Below are positions 1-5,960 of a stretch of 5,960 bases of DNA, piece after piece. Origin of the DNA: Pseudomonadota bacterium (GTDB lineage Bacteria; Pseudomonadota; Alphaproteobacteria; Rhizobiales; Hyphomicrobiaceae); contig JAEYYJ010000347.1 of the NCBI GenBank assembly GCA_023430845.1, forward strand, positions 1 to 5,960. Reading direction: 5' to 3'. Position 1 is the stretch's first letter, and every line of letters starts with the position of its first letter. The notes under the pieces were generated by a model. It did not search any database and was not told the DNA's origin. It saw only the letters and a list, made by a program, of their open reading frames with translations. A program made the translations under genes and the position numbers.

Positions 1-910
1 CGTCGTCGTCGTGCCCTTTGGGCTTTTCGAGACGCCCCTCGAACACGAGACCTTTTGCTCTCAGTTCCGCAATGGTCGCCGCGATGTCGTCCTTGCCGCC
101 TTCGGTCATGGCGCGCTCGGAGAAAAACACCTCGTGACGGATGTCGAGCGCCGCCAAATCCTCCTTGATCATGACGAGCATCATCTCGATGGCCTTGGCG
201 CGCACGATCGGCAGCCAGGCGCTCTCGTCGTTCGCCTTCCTGAGCAGCGCATCGCCGTGCTCCTCGGCGAGCGCGGCCCCGACAGGCTTCAGGTAATCGC
301 CCGGATAGAGACCGGCCGGGATCTCGCCGATGTTCTCGCCGAGTGCCTCGCGGTAGCGCAGGAACGCCGAGCGCGCGAGCACGTCCACCTGCGCACCCGC
401 ATCATTGACGTAGTATTCGCGCGTGACCGCATAGCCCGCAAAGTCGAGCAGGTTCGCAAGCGAGTCGCCGAACACGGCGCCACGCCCATGCCCGACGTGC
501 ATCGGGCCCGTGGGGTTCGCCGAGACATATTCGATGAGCAGCTTCTCGCCCTTGCCCATGTTCGAGGCGCCGTAGCGAGCACCCGCCGCGCGCACGTCGC
601 CCACCACCGACTGCCAGCGTTCGGGCGCGAGTGAGATATTGACGAAGCCCGGCCCCGCCACCTCGACCTTTACATAGCCGGGCAGGCCCGAGAGCTCACC
701 GACGAGTGCATCGGCGATGTCGCGCGGCTTCATGCGCGACGGCTTCGCGAGCACCATGGCGGCATTCGTTGCGAGATCGCCGTGGCGCGGATCCTTGGTC
801 GGCTCGACCTCGACGGCGCCGAGCGCAAGCTCGGCCGGCAGGCGGCCCGCCTGCTGCAGCCTCTTCAATGCGTCGGCAATCTGCGCCTCGACCTCGGCGA
901 GCACGGTCAT
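1..910 (-). CDS. argS: Arginyl-tRNA synthetase, N-terminal half (partial, runs off window)
   Basis: Cytoplasmic class I aminoacyl-tRNA synthetase that charges tRNA-Arg with arginine using ATP. The 303 visible residues begin [15 protein letters not shown]. The N-terminal additional domain (about residues 5-95) carries the family block [13 protein letters not shown] (44-56). The catalytic Rossmann domain opens with [15 protein letters not shown]: the class I HIGH signature appears as HVGH at 138-141, as is usual in bacterial ArgS. The EYYVNDAG block (165-172) is also typical. Bacterial ArgS is usually about 550-600 residues, so the C-terminal half, with the KMSK-equivalent and the anticodon-binding DALR domain, lies beyond position 1. 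The ATG at 910 is preceded by GAGGAA (916-921) with a 5 nt spacer, which fixes the start. The gene follows dgt on the same strand after 72 bp and is probably co-transcribed. Nothing in the visible part looks damaged. Confidence 0.97.
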   Translation of the reverse strand, partial: MTVLAEVEAQIADALKRLQQAGRLPAELALGAVEVEPTKDPRHGDLATNAAMVLAKPSRMKPRDIADALVGELSGLPGYVKVEVAGPGFVNISLAPERWQSVVGDVRAAGARYGASNMGKGEKLLIEYVSANPTGPMHVGHGRGAVFGDSLANLLDFAGYAVTREYYVNDAGAQVDVLARSAFLRYREALGENIGEIPAGLYPGDYLKPVGAALAEEHGDALLRKANDESAWLPIVRAKAIEMMLVMIKEDLAALDIRHEVFFSERAMTEGGKDDIAATIAELRAKGLVFEGRLEKPKGHDDD

Positions 911-915
911 GATGT

Positions 916-921
916 TTCCTC
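916..921 (-). promoter_or_regulatory. Ribosome binding site of argS
   Basis: On the minus strand GAGGAA lies 5 nt before the ATG at 910, close to the consensus AGGAGG. I see no strong -35/-10 pair in the 72 bp between dgt and argS, which fits read-through transcription from dgt. Confidence 0.7.
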
Positions 922-982
922 GGATGGGGCGACGCCCGGGCTTCGACAGGCGCCTTCCGCCCGCGTCATAGCATGGCGGCAG

Positions 983-2248
983 CTAATGCAAATCAATAGT
1001 GTCGTCAAACAGACGCGCATATTCGGCGAGCGCGAAGCGGTCCGTCATACCGGCGATGAAGTCAGCCACGCGGCGGGCCCGTCCGGCCGGATCGAGGCCC
1101 AGAATGCTTTCCCCGCGGCCGCCGGGCAGGTCGGCTGGGCTCGTCATGTAGCGATCGAAGAGGGCCGCGACCACCTCCTCGGCCTTGTGCATGACGCGCA
1201 TGACCCGCGGGGCCCGGTAGACGCGATCGAACAGGAATTTCTTCAGAGCATCGAGGGCGACGCGCTGGTCGTCCGGGAAAGCCACGACGGCGATACCGGC
1301 ATTGCGGATGCCGTCTGCACTGGTGATGCCGAGCGCGGCAATGCGCGCGCGCGTCTCCTTCACGACCTCGTCGACCATGACCGTGATCATGCGCCTGTTA
1401 ACTTCGTAGAAGAGGCGGCGGTCGCGATCGATCTCGCTGCGCGCAAGCGTCGTACCGTCGAGAGCCGAGCGCGCAGCCTTGACGAAAGGGCCCGCCATGG
1501 GTGCCGCTTCCAGGTCAGCGAGACTGATGAGACCGGCACGGAGCGCATCATCGATGTCGTGGTTCGTGTAGGCGATATCGTCGGCGATGGCGGCAACCTG
1601 CGCCTCGGCCGGCGCGAAGCGATCGAGTTCAAGGGCGCGCGTGAGTCCCAGCGCCGCGATGAGATCGAGAAGCTCGCGATTGCGCTCAGCTGCGTTCGCC
1701 AGCGCGTACCGACCGACGAGCGGGCCATTGTGCTTGGCGAGGCCTTCGAGCGCTTCGAACGTCAGGTTGAGCCCGTCGAAATGCGCGTAGCGGCGTTCGA
1801 GCGTCGTGACCATGCGCAGGCTGTGCGCATTGTGATCAAACCCGCCCCAGTCGCGCATGGCGGCATCCAGCGCGCGCTCGCCCGCATGCCCAAACGGCGG
1901 ATGTCCCACGTCGTGCGCAAGCGACAGGGCCTCGGCCAGATCCTCGTCCAGTTCCAGTTGCCGGGCCATCGAGCGCGCGATTTGCGCGACTTCGAGCGAG
2001 TGGGTCAGGCGCGTGCGGAAATGATCGCCTTCGTGGTGGAGGAACACCTGCGTCTTGTATGTGAGACGCCGGAAGGCCGTCGCGTGCACAATGCGATCGC
2101 GATCGCGCTGAAAAGGCGTCCGGTAGGAGCAGGGAGGCTCGTTTACCGCCCGGCCACGGCTCTGGCCGGCATCGAGAGCCCAAGCTGCGACGGAGCGCGC
2201 GCCCGGACGGCGCGACGTCGCGGCCCCAGTGCCACCTGCCTCAGCCAT
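983..2248 (-). CDS. dgt: dGTPase-like HD-domain deoxynucleoside triphosphate triphosphohydrolase
   Basis: A 421-residue member of the deoxyguanosinetriphosphate triphosphohydrolase-like family (the shorter, type 2 form). Enzymes of this family split dNTPs into the deoxynucleoside and triphosphate and help control the dNTP pool in the cytoplasm; the substrate preference of this protein is not visible. The diagnostic N-terminal block is FQRDRDRIVHATAFRRL (46-62). HD-domain metal ligands are H83 in RLTHSLEV, H112-D113 in AHDVGHPPFGHAGE, and D223 or D224 in IADDIAY. H116 and the FDHNAHS stretch (137-143) complete the active site. A disordered Ala/Gly/Arg-rich tail covers about residues 1-35. I chose the ATG at 2248 over the in-frame GTG at 2263: AAGAGGGG between them is the obvious ribosome binding site for the ATG and would be coding if the GTG were used. 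It is divergent from erpA and upstream of argS, an arrangement common in Alphaproteobacteria. Confidence 0.94.
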   Translation of the reverse strand: MAEAGGTGAATSRRPGARSVAAWALDAGQSRGRAVNEPPCSYRTPFQRDRDRIVHATAFRRLTYKTQVFLHHEGDHFRTRLTHSLEVAQIARSMARQLELDEDLAEALSLAHDVGHPPFGHAGERALDAAMRDWGGFDHNAHSLRMVTTLERRYAHFDGLNLTFEALEGLAKHNGPLVGRYALANAAERNRELLDLIAALGLTRALELDRFAPAEAQVAAIADDIAYTNHDIDDALRAGLISLADLEAAPMAGPFVKAARSALDGTTLARSEIDRDRRLFYEVNRRMITVMVDEVVKETRARIAALGITSADGIRNAGIAVVAFPDDQRVALDALKKFLFDRVYRAPRVMRVMHKAEEVVAALFDRYMTSPADLPGGRGESILGLDPAGRARRVADFIAGMTDRFALAEYARLFDDTIDLH

Positions 2249-2252
2249 GTTG

Positions 2253-2260
2253 CCCCTCTT
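2253..2260 (-). promoter_or_regulatory. Ribosome binding site deciding the dgt start
   Basis: The minus strand reads AAGAGGGG, then CAAC, then the ATG at 2248. Its purine-rich core at 4 nt spacing supports ATG 2248 and argues against the GTG at 2263, which has no purine-rich stretch at the right distance. Confidence 0.65.
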
Positions 2261-2323
2261 CACCTGCGGACCCTGGCTCGCCGGTCAGCCGGCCCGATGC
2301 ATGGCTGCCCCTCGATTCACCCT

Positions 2324-2329
2324 ATGATA
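2324..2329 (-). promoter_or_regulatory. Candidate -10 element for dgt-argS
   Basis: The minus strand reads TATCAT, five of six matches to TATAAT, about 75 nt before the dgt start. No good -35 hexamer lies 16-18 nt upstream (only TGTCAA or similar), so the promoter is either activator-dependent or elsewhere. A GATTC (GANTC) site at 2314-2318 would fall close to the predicted transcription start. Confidence 0.3.
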
Positions 2330-2345
2330 GAACGAGAGCAGCCGT

Positions 2346-2373
2346 TTGACATCGCGGAGGCAATTCCTATTTA
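2346..2373 (+). promoter_or_regulatory. Candidate erpA promoter
   Basis: A perfect -35 hexamer TTGACA (2346-2351) is followed after 16 nt by TATTTA (2368-2373), a weak -10 of the relaxed kind common in Alphaproteobacteria. It lies in the most A/T-rich stretch of the divergent region and would give a leader of about 60 nt. Fe-S assembly genes are often controlled by IscR, RirA or Irr, but I see no clear site for any of these. Confidence 0.4.
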
Positions 2374-2427
2374 CTTATCAAGTATCCGCGTCGAGTCCGG
2401 TGGATATCCCGGCTTCCAGGAACGCGC

Positions 2428-2433
2428 GAGGAG
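2428..2433 (+). promoter_or_regulatory. Ribosome binding site deciding the erpA start
   Basis: GAGGAG lies 7 nt before the ATG at 2441. The reading frame is open for more than 1.6 kb upstream, so this site together with family length is what sets the true start. Confidence 0.75.
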
Positions 2434-2440
2434 CCCCTTT

Positions 2441-2785
2441 ATGACGATGGTCGAGGATCGCCCACGAGTTGGATTGACCGAGCGTGCCGCCCAGCGGATC
2501 GCCGAGATCGTGGCCGGCGAGCCCGGCGCCGATGCTCTGCGCGTGAGCGTCGAAGGCGGTGGCTGCTCAGGCTTCCAGTACAAGTTCGATCTCGTCTCGG
2601 GGCGCGAGCCCGATGATCTCGTCATCGAGCGGTCGGGAGCTGTCGTGCTGATCGACGAGATGTCGGTCGGCTACATGGAAGGCTCCGAGATCGACTTCGT
2701 CGATGAGCTGATCGGCGCGTCCTTCAAGATCCAGAACCCCCAAGCCACCGCCGCGTGCGGCTGCGGCACGAGCTTCTCGATCTGA
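2441..2785 (+). CDS. erpA: A-type iron-sulfur cluster carrier / insertion protein
   Basis: A 114-residue HesB/IscA-family protein that carries Fe-S clusters from the assembly scaffold to apo-enzymes in the cytoplasm. The three cluster-binding cysteines are all present: C42 in EGGGCSGFQY, and C106 and C108 in the C-terminal CGCGTSFSI, with the usual 63 residues between C42 and C106. The NPQATAACGCG ending and the FVDELIGASFKIQNP stretch are ErpA-like rather than IscA of the isc operon. IscA/SufA paralogues cannot be fully excluded, but the gene stands alone with no isc or suf genes beside it, as is usual for erpA. The start at ATG 2441 gives the normal family length. An in-frame ATG at 2447 (residue 3) is a possible alternative. 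It is divergent from dgt and convergent with ppiD. Confidence 0.94.
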   Translation: MTMVEDRPRVGLTERAAQRIAEIVAGEPGADALRVSVEGGGCSGFQYKFDLVSGREPDDLVIERSGAVVLIDEMSVGYMEGSEIDFVDELIGASFKIQNPQATAACGCGTSFSI

Positions 2786-2795
2786 TCACCACCAC

Positions 2796-2823
2796 CCTTG
2801 CTGCACCCGAGAGCAGCTCAAGG
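2796..2823. terminator. Weak hairpin between convergent erpA and ppiD (possible shared terminator)
   Basis: The arms CCTTGCTGC (2796-2804) and GCAGC-TC-AAGG (2813-2823) can pair with a two-base bulge around an 8 nt loop. It occupies the 32 bp gap and overlaps the ppiD stop codon. Neither strand has a following T-run, so if it ends transcription it is not a classical intrinsic terminator. Confidence 0.25.
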
Positions 2824-4716
2824 CTGCTGGGTTTCGAGCCCCATGGCGCGGCGGTAGACCGTCTGGTTCACGCTGTGACCAAGGCGCTCCTGGAGTGCAC
2901 CCACATAGGTGTTGATCGTATCGCCCTGTAGCTGGCGCGACAGCTCCTGGCGCAATTTCGATATCTGCTCCGGCGTCGCGGCGGGCGGATCCACAATGGC
3001 ACGCACCACGATGATGGTTCGTGACTTGCCATCGGCACTCTCGACGGAGGCTGCAGCACCGCGTCCCAGCGCGAATGCCTGCTGCACGGCCGCGCGGGTC
3101 AAGCCATCCGGCTGCTGGTTACGCGTCGCCGGCTGCGCGAGCTTGACCTCGAGACCGAGTTCCTTGGCGATATCTTCGAGCGCCTCACCCTTGTCGACAC
3201 GCTCCACGATCTTCTGCCCGGCCGCGTTGAGTGCGGTGCGACGCTCGGCTTCCATCCAGGCCGTCTTTACAGCTTCCTGAACTTCCTCGAAGGGCTTCTG
3301 GCGCTCGGCCGTCACGCCGGCCACGTCGACCCAGGCGTAGCCCCCGTCCGTGAGTTCGATCGCTTCGCGGTCGAGGCCGCTGCCCCCCTCGAAGGCCGAG
3401 CCGAGAATGCGCGCGGCATCGGGATGCTCGAGTGCCGGCTTGCCCTCGGGCGTCATGCCTTGCTTGTCGGTTGCCTCGATCTCGATGAAGTTCACCTTCA
3501 GCCGCTCGGCAACTTCCTTGAGGCTCGAGCCGCCTGCGCGCGCGTCATCAACGCGGTCGTGCAGATCTTGCATCTCGCGATTGACGCGCTCGCCGGCAAT
3601 GCGGTCGCGGAGCCGATCCTTGACCTCATCGAACGTGCTCTGCTTGCCGGGGGTGACGTCTGCGACGCGCACGATCACCGTCGAGAACGTGCCCGTCACC
3701 GGCTCCGAGATCTGTCCCTTCTCGAGCTTGAAAGCGGCGTCGGCAATAGCCGCATCGATCATCTCCGACTTGGCGAGGGAGCCGAGGTCGATGTCGCTTT
3801 CCTTGAGCTCGAGCCCTTTCAGGCCTTCCTCGAACGACGGCGCAGCCTTGAGCGCTCCATGAGCCTTCTCGGCAGCGGCGCGGTCGGGGAACGAGATCTG
3901 CTGGATATGCCGGCGCTCGGGCGTCGCGAAAGTGTCCTTCTCTCGCTCGTAAAGGGCCTTCATCTCCTCGTCGCTGACGGCGACTTGCTTGCGCACCTCG
4001 GCATCGGTCAGCAGGATGAGCGGAACCTTCCGGAACTCGGGCGCAACGAAGCGGCGCTTGTTCTGCTCGTAGTACGCCTTGAGCTTTTCCTCGTCGGGGG
4101 CCTCGACCTTGCCGGCAACCTCGGGATCGAGCGTCATGTGCGCGATGGTGCGCGTCTCGCCCTGGTAGCGGTGAAGCGTCTGGATGAGATAGTCGGGTGG
4201 CACATTGCCGCCGGCGAGCGTCTCGGTGAGTTGCTCGCGCACTTCCTCCGCACGGCGCTCGGCGAAATAGCGCCCCTCGGTGAGATTGTTCTGACGCAGG
4301 ATCTCGGTGAAGGCGTTGCGGTCGAACTGACCGCCGACGCCGTGGAACACGGGATCATTGCGGATGGCATCGGCAATCGTCGCGTCCGACAGATAGAGGC
4401 CGAGCTCTTGGGCGTGCGTATCAATGGCAGCCGTACCGACGAGGCGCGCGATGACGCGCTGGTCGATGCCGAGCTGGCGCGCCTGATCGATCGTGAGGCG
4501 GCGACCGAACTGACGCGCTAGTGCACTGATCTCAACCTGCAGCGCCTGCTGGAACTGATCCTGCGAGATTTCTGTCTTCCCGATCCGCGCGAGCGAAGTC
4601 TGTGCGCGCCCCTGGAAGACGTCGGCAATGCCCCACACCGCAAAGGCGATCACGAGGAGGCCGATCAGCGCCTGGATGAATATGCCTTTGACGCCGCGTC
4701 TCAGTGCTTCCAGCAT
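2818..4716 (-). CDS. ppiD: Membrane-anchored SurA/PpiD-like peptidyl-prolyl isomerase family foldase
   Basis: A 632-residue envelope folding factor of the SurA-N / PpiD type. A short basic N-terminus (MLEALRRGVKG) is followed by one membrane helix (about 12-34, FIQALIGLLVIAFAVWGIADVF), so the rest should lie in the periplasm. Residues about 38-195 match the SurA/PpiD N-terminal chaperone domain (LARIGKTEISQDQFQQAL, ending in the helical FAERRAEEVREQL segment). A parvulin-like region covers about 268-355 (ERRHIQQISF, DIDLGSLAKSEM, AFKLEKGQISEPV). Its last strand reads FSTVIVRV instead of the FGYHII pattern of active parvulins, so the domain may be degenerate, as in many PpiD proteins. A charged helical C-terminal part (about 370-632) follows. 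The ATG at 4716 puts the anchor at the very N-terminus; the frame stays open to 4935, but that 73-residue extension looks non-coding. Only a weak purine-rich stretch precedes the ATG. The gene is divergent from tpiA, a frequent alphaproteobacterial arrangement. Confidence 0.88.
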   Translation of the reverse strand: MLEALRRGVKGIFIQALIGLLVIAFAVWGIADVFQGRAQTSLARIGKTEISQDQFQQALQVEISALARQFGRRLTIDQARQLGIDQRVIARLVGTAAIDTHAQELGLYLSDATIADAIRNDPVFHGVGGQFDRNAFTEILRQNNLTEGRYFAERRAEEVREQLTETLAGGNVPPDYLIQTLHRYQGETRTIAHMTLDPEVAGKVEAPDEEKLKAYYEQNKRRFVAPEFRKVPLILLTDAEVRKQVAVSDEEMKALYEREKDTFATPERRHIQQISFPDRAAAEKAHGALKAAPSFEEGLKGLELKESDIDLGSLAKSEMIDAAIADAAFKLEKGQISEPVTGTFSTVIVRVADVTPGKQSTFDEVKDRLRDRIAGERVNREMQDLHDRVDDARAGGSSLKEVAERLKVNFIEIEATDKQGMTPEGKPALEHPDAARILGSAFEGGSGLDREAIELTDGGYAWVDVAGVTAERQKPFEEVQEAVKTAWMEAERRTALNAAGQKIVERVDKGEALEDIAKELGLEVKLAQPATRNQQPDGLTRAAVQQAFALGRGAAASVESADGKSRTIIVVRAIVDPPAATPEQISKLRQELSRQLQGDTINTYVGALQERLGHSVNQTVYRRAMGLETQQP

Positions 4717-4744
4717 ATTCTCGTCGACCCTTTGCTGATGCGTG

Positions 4745-4762
4745 GCGCCGCTCGGCGGGCGC
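4745..4762 (-). other. GC-rich hairpin in the ppiD leader
   Basis: On the minus strand GCGCCCGC and GCGGCGC can fold with one bulged C around a CGA loop, giving about seven G:C pairs roughly 30 nt before the ppiD start. It could influence translation of the ppiD messenger, but hairpins of this size are common in GC-rich DNA. Confidence 0.25.
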
Positions 4763-4775
4763 TCGATTTGATGTC

Positions 4776-4804
4776 CATATAGGCCGTGTGCGCGAGGGCG
4801 TCCA
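4776..4804 (-). promoter_or_regulatory. Candidate ppiD promoter
   Basis: The minus strand reads TGGACG (4804-4799), a 17 nt spacer, then TATATG (4781-4776). Each hexamer matches the sigma-70 consensus at four of six positions with ideal spacing. It would give a leader of about 55 nt containing the GC-rich hairpin. I see no clear envelope-stress (ECF sigma) motif. Confidence 0.4.
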
Positions 4805-4813
4805 CATTCCCGC

Positions 4814-4840
4814 TCTGGACCCGTTGTGAACGGGTAGAGA
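4814..4840. promoter_or_regulatory. 27 bp dyad between ppiD and tpiA, candidate operator
   Basis: The sequence has the form TCT-N2-ACCCGTT-N3-AACGGGT-N2-AGA. The inner arms are perfect seven-base inverted repeats (4819-4825 and 4829-4835) and the symmetry resumes in the outer triplets. It lies just upstream of the candidate ppiD promoter and some 55 bp upstream of the candidate tpiA -35. This position and the two-tier symmetry suit a dimeric repressor or activator. A T-rich stretch follows on the plus strand (4841-4847) but not directly, so a terminator is less likely. Confidence 0.45.
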
Positions 4841-4895
4841 TTTCTTTGCGTCTCAAATGCTTGTGAGAGCGCCGAAAGCTGCTGTGGGCCGAGGG

Positions 4896-4924
4896 TTGAA
4901 ACTGCGGGAGCCGCACGATAGGCA
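4896..4924 (+). promoter_or_regulatory. Candidate tpiA promoter
   Basis: TTGAAA (4896-4901) is a five-of-six match to the -35 consensus. At 17 nt spacing the -10 position holds only TAGGCA (4919-4924). CATAAG at 4933-4938 is a better -10 but lacks a matching -35. The exact promoter is therefore uncertain. Confidence 0.25.
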
Positions 4925-4964
4925 TGGCGCGACATAAGAAGTGCGCAGGGCGGTTCGGCAGGGC

Positions 4965-4970
4965 GAGGAA
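4965..4970 (+). promoter_or_regulatory. Ribosome binding site deciding the tpiA start
   Basis: GAGGAA lies just before the ATG at 4974 (AGGA to ATG spacing 4 nt). It rules out the in-frame GTG at 4941, which would make this site coding and add 11 residues the family does not have. Confidence 0.7.
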
Positions 4971-4973
4971 AAT

Positions 4974-5726
4974 ATGACCGGAAGTGCGATCAGGCCGCTC
5001 GTGGCCGGCAATTGGAAAATGAACGGGCTCTCGGCCTCCCTTGCCGAGGCCGACGCCATGGCGAAAGGCCTCTCGAACGAGGCCGCCGATGTCCTCATCT
5101 GTCCGCCAGCAACACTGGTCGCCAAGCTCGCCGATACGCTCGCCGGATCGCGGATCGCCGTCGGCGGCCAGGACTGCCACGCCAAGGTCAGTGGCGCGCA
5201 CACAGGTGATATCTCGGCGGAAATGCTGAAGGACGCGGGCGCGAGCGCCGTCATCGTAGGCCACTCCGAGCGCCGCACCGACCACCTCGAGAGCGATGCC
5301 CTCGTGCGGAGCAAGGCCGAAGCCGCCCACCGTGCGGGGCTCGTTGCCATCGTCTGCGTCGGCGAGACGGCGGCCGAGCGCCAGTCCGGCCAGACTTTGA
5401 CGGTGGTCGGGCGCCAGCTCGCCGGGTCACTCCCCGAAAACTGCCGCGCCACCGACACGATCGTCGCCTACGAGCCCGTATGGGCCATCGGCACGGGTCT
5501 GACACCGACCGTGGCGGACGTCGCCGAGGTGCATGGCGCAATCCGTGCCGCGCTCGCGGCGCGCTTCGGCGGCGAGGGCCAGGCCATGCGCATCCTCTAT
5601 GGCGGATCGGTCAAAGCATCTAATGCCACGGAGCTGATGGCCGTCCCGAACGTGAATGGTGCCCTCGTGGGGGGCGCCAGCCTGAAGGCGGCAGATTTCC
5701 TCGGGATACTTGCCGCCTACGCTTGA
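4974..5726 (+). CDS. tpiA: Triosephosphate isomerase
   Basis: A 250-residue cytoplasmic TIM-barrel enzyme that interconverts dihydroxyacetone phosphate and glyceraldehyde 3-phosphate in glycolysis, gluconeogenesis and the Calvin cycle if present. All catalytic residues are in place: N13 and K15 in AGNWKMNG, H97 in VGHSERR, and E167 in [11 protein letters not shown]. The mobile phosphate-gripping loop reads AIGTGLTPT (171-179), with Leu where many bacteria have Lys; this variant is common in Alphaproteobacteria. Phosphate contacts are expected from GGS at 210-212 and the GG pair at 233-234 in LVGGASLK. Length is normal and nothing is missing. It is divergent from ppiD and followed after 25 bp by a probable secreted protein on the same strand. 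Confidence 0.97.
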   Translation: MTGSAIRPLVAGNWKMNGLSASLAEADAMAKGLSNEAADVLICPPATLVAKLADTLAGSRIAVGGQDCHAKVSGAHTGDISAEMLKDAGASAVIVGHSERRTDHLESDALVRSKAEAAHRAGLVAIVCVGETAAERQSGQTLTVVGRQLAGSLPENCRATDTIVAYEPVWAIGTGLTPTVADVAEVHGAIRAALAARFGGEGQAMRILYGGSVKASNATELMAVPNVNGALVGGASLKAADFLGILAAYA

Positions 5727-5751
5727 AGTTTCAGGTGCGGGGTACGTGAGA

Positions 5752-5960
5752 ATGACTGTGCGTCCATCGAGCCTTGGGGCGGCGATCGCTCTGATGCTCG
5801 CCGTTCCGTTTTGGGCGATCACGCCCGCTGCTGCCGTGCCGCTCGATGGCGAGGTTTGCAAAAATCTGCAGGCTCAACTCGATACCTTGCGCAGTGAAGG
5901 CGCAACCGCGGACATGGCACGGGGGCCGGAGTGGGCGCGGGCCAATCTGCCGCTCGAACG
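5752..5960 (+). CDS. Probable secreted protein of unknown function (partial, runs off window)
   Basis: I do not recognise this gene with certainty. The 69 visible residues begin MTVRPSSLGAAIALML and show a convincing Sec signal peptide: one Arg near the start, a hydrophobic core at about 8-23, and a probable signal peptidase I site after TPAAA (about residue 28). The mature part starts VPLDGEVCKNLQAQLDTL and is polar and probably helical, with a single Cys at residue 36. The stretch RGPEWARANLP (57-67) may be a conserved block of a small uncharacterised alphaproteobacterial family, but this is recollection rather than a search. The ATG at 5752 has only a weak GTGAG before it. The gene follows tpiA by 25 bp with no terminator seen, so the two are probably co-transcribed. 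The periplasm or cell surface is the expected location. Confidence 0.7.
   Translation, partial: MTVRPSSLGAAIALMLAVPFWAITPAAAVPLDGEVCKNLQAQLDTLRSEGATADMARGPEWARANLPLE

Noticed and set aside
1..12. Four CGT trinucleotide repeats at the window start
   Set aside because: They encode a short Asp run in a variable loop of ArgS and stay in frame; too short to call a repeat element.
11..634. 207-codon plus-strand open frame antisense to argS
   Set aside because: It is fully covered by the conserved argS coding region, including the HVGH motif; its protein has no recognisable features.
926..941. GGGCGACGCCC and GCCCGGGC palindromes between dgt and argS
   Set aside because: They are short and GC-only, with no T-run, so not a terminator. 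They do not cover the argS ribosome binding site and are expected by chance at this base composition.
2093..2106. 14 bp palindrome GCGATCGCGATCGC inside dgt
   Set aside because: It consists of two overlapping GCGATCGC units but simply encodes the conserved RDRD residues of the dGTPase family, so coding constraint explains it.
3424..4521. 365-codon plus-strand open frame antisense to ppiD
   Set aside because: It lies entirely inside the well-supported ppiD gene on the other strand. It has no convincing ribosome binding site or recognisable domain and shows the Leu/Glu/Arg-rich composition of reverse-read GC-rich codons.
4717..4935. 73-residue N-terminal extension of ppiD
   Set aside because: It would bury the membrane anchor, reads through the candidate promoter and the dyad, and has a low-complexity, non-conserved look. 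PpiD-type proteins begin a few residues before the anchor.
4941..4973. GTG start for tpiA adding 11 residues
   Set aside because: The extension covers the ribosome binding site GAGGAA, and triosephosphate isomerases start a few residues before the AGNWKMN motif.
1..5960. A novel defence, mobile or biosynthetic system
   Set aside because: All substantial genes but the last partial one belong to known housekeeping families with intact key residues. I see no transposase, integrase, inverted terminal repeats, CRISPR-like spacing or composition shift.

Overview
The window looks like chromosomal housekeeping DNA from a high-GC alphaproteobacterium, most likely of the Rhizobiales/Hyphomicrobiales. 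I base this on protein style (a dGTPase-like HD protein with the alphaproteobacterial GDHFRTRLTHSLEVAQIARS block, an ErpA-type carrier, a membrane-anchored SurA/PpiD-like foldase divergent from tpiA), on strong G/C bias at wobble positions, and on a scarcity of GANTC sites, which is the typical mark of a CcrM-methylating genome. The genus cannot be fixed from sequence alone. I see no mobile element, CRISPR array, RNA gene or phage gene.

Layout. Positions 1-910 (minus) hold the N-terminal half of arginyl-tRNA synthetase (argS), cut by the window edge. Upstream of it on the same strand, 983-2248 holds a dGTPase-like HD phosphohydrolase (dgt); the two are 72 bp apart and probably form one transcription unit. 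A 192 bp divergent intergenic region (2249-2440) separates dgt from erpA (2441-2785, plus), an A-type iron-sulfur carrier. erpA converges, across a 32 bp gap with a weak hairpin, on a 632-residue membrane-anchored SurA/PpiD-like periplasmic foldase (2818-4716, minus). A second divergent region of 257 bp (4717-4973) carries a notable 27 bp dyad and separates ppiD from tpiA (4974-5726, plus), triosephosphate isomerase. The window ends in the start of a probable secreted protein (5752 onwards, plus), 25 bp after tpiA and probably co-transcribed with it.

The genes do not form one pathway. They cover translation (argS), nucleotide pool control (dgt), Fe-S cluster delivery (erpA), envelope protein folding (ppiD) and glycolysis/gluconeogenesis (tpiA). 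Several start codons needed correction because reading frames stay open far upstream of the genes: dgt starts at 2248, erpA at 2441, ppiD at 4716 and tpiA at 4974. I found no convincing novel multi-gene system. The parts most worth a second look are non-coding: the 27 bp dyad between ppiD and tpiA, and a pair of GANTC sites placed next to the predicted dgt and erpA promoters in a window otherwise almost free of them.
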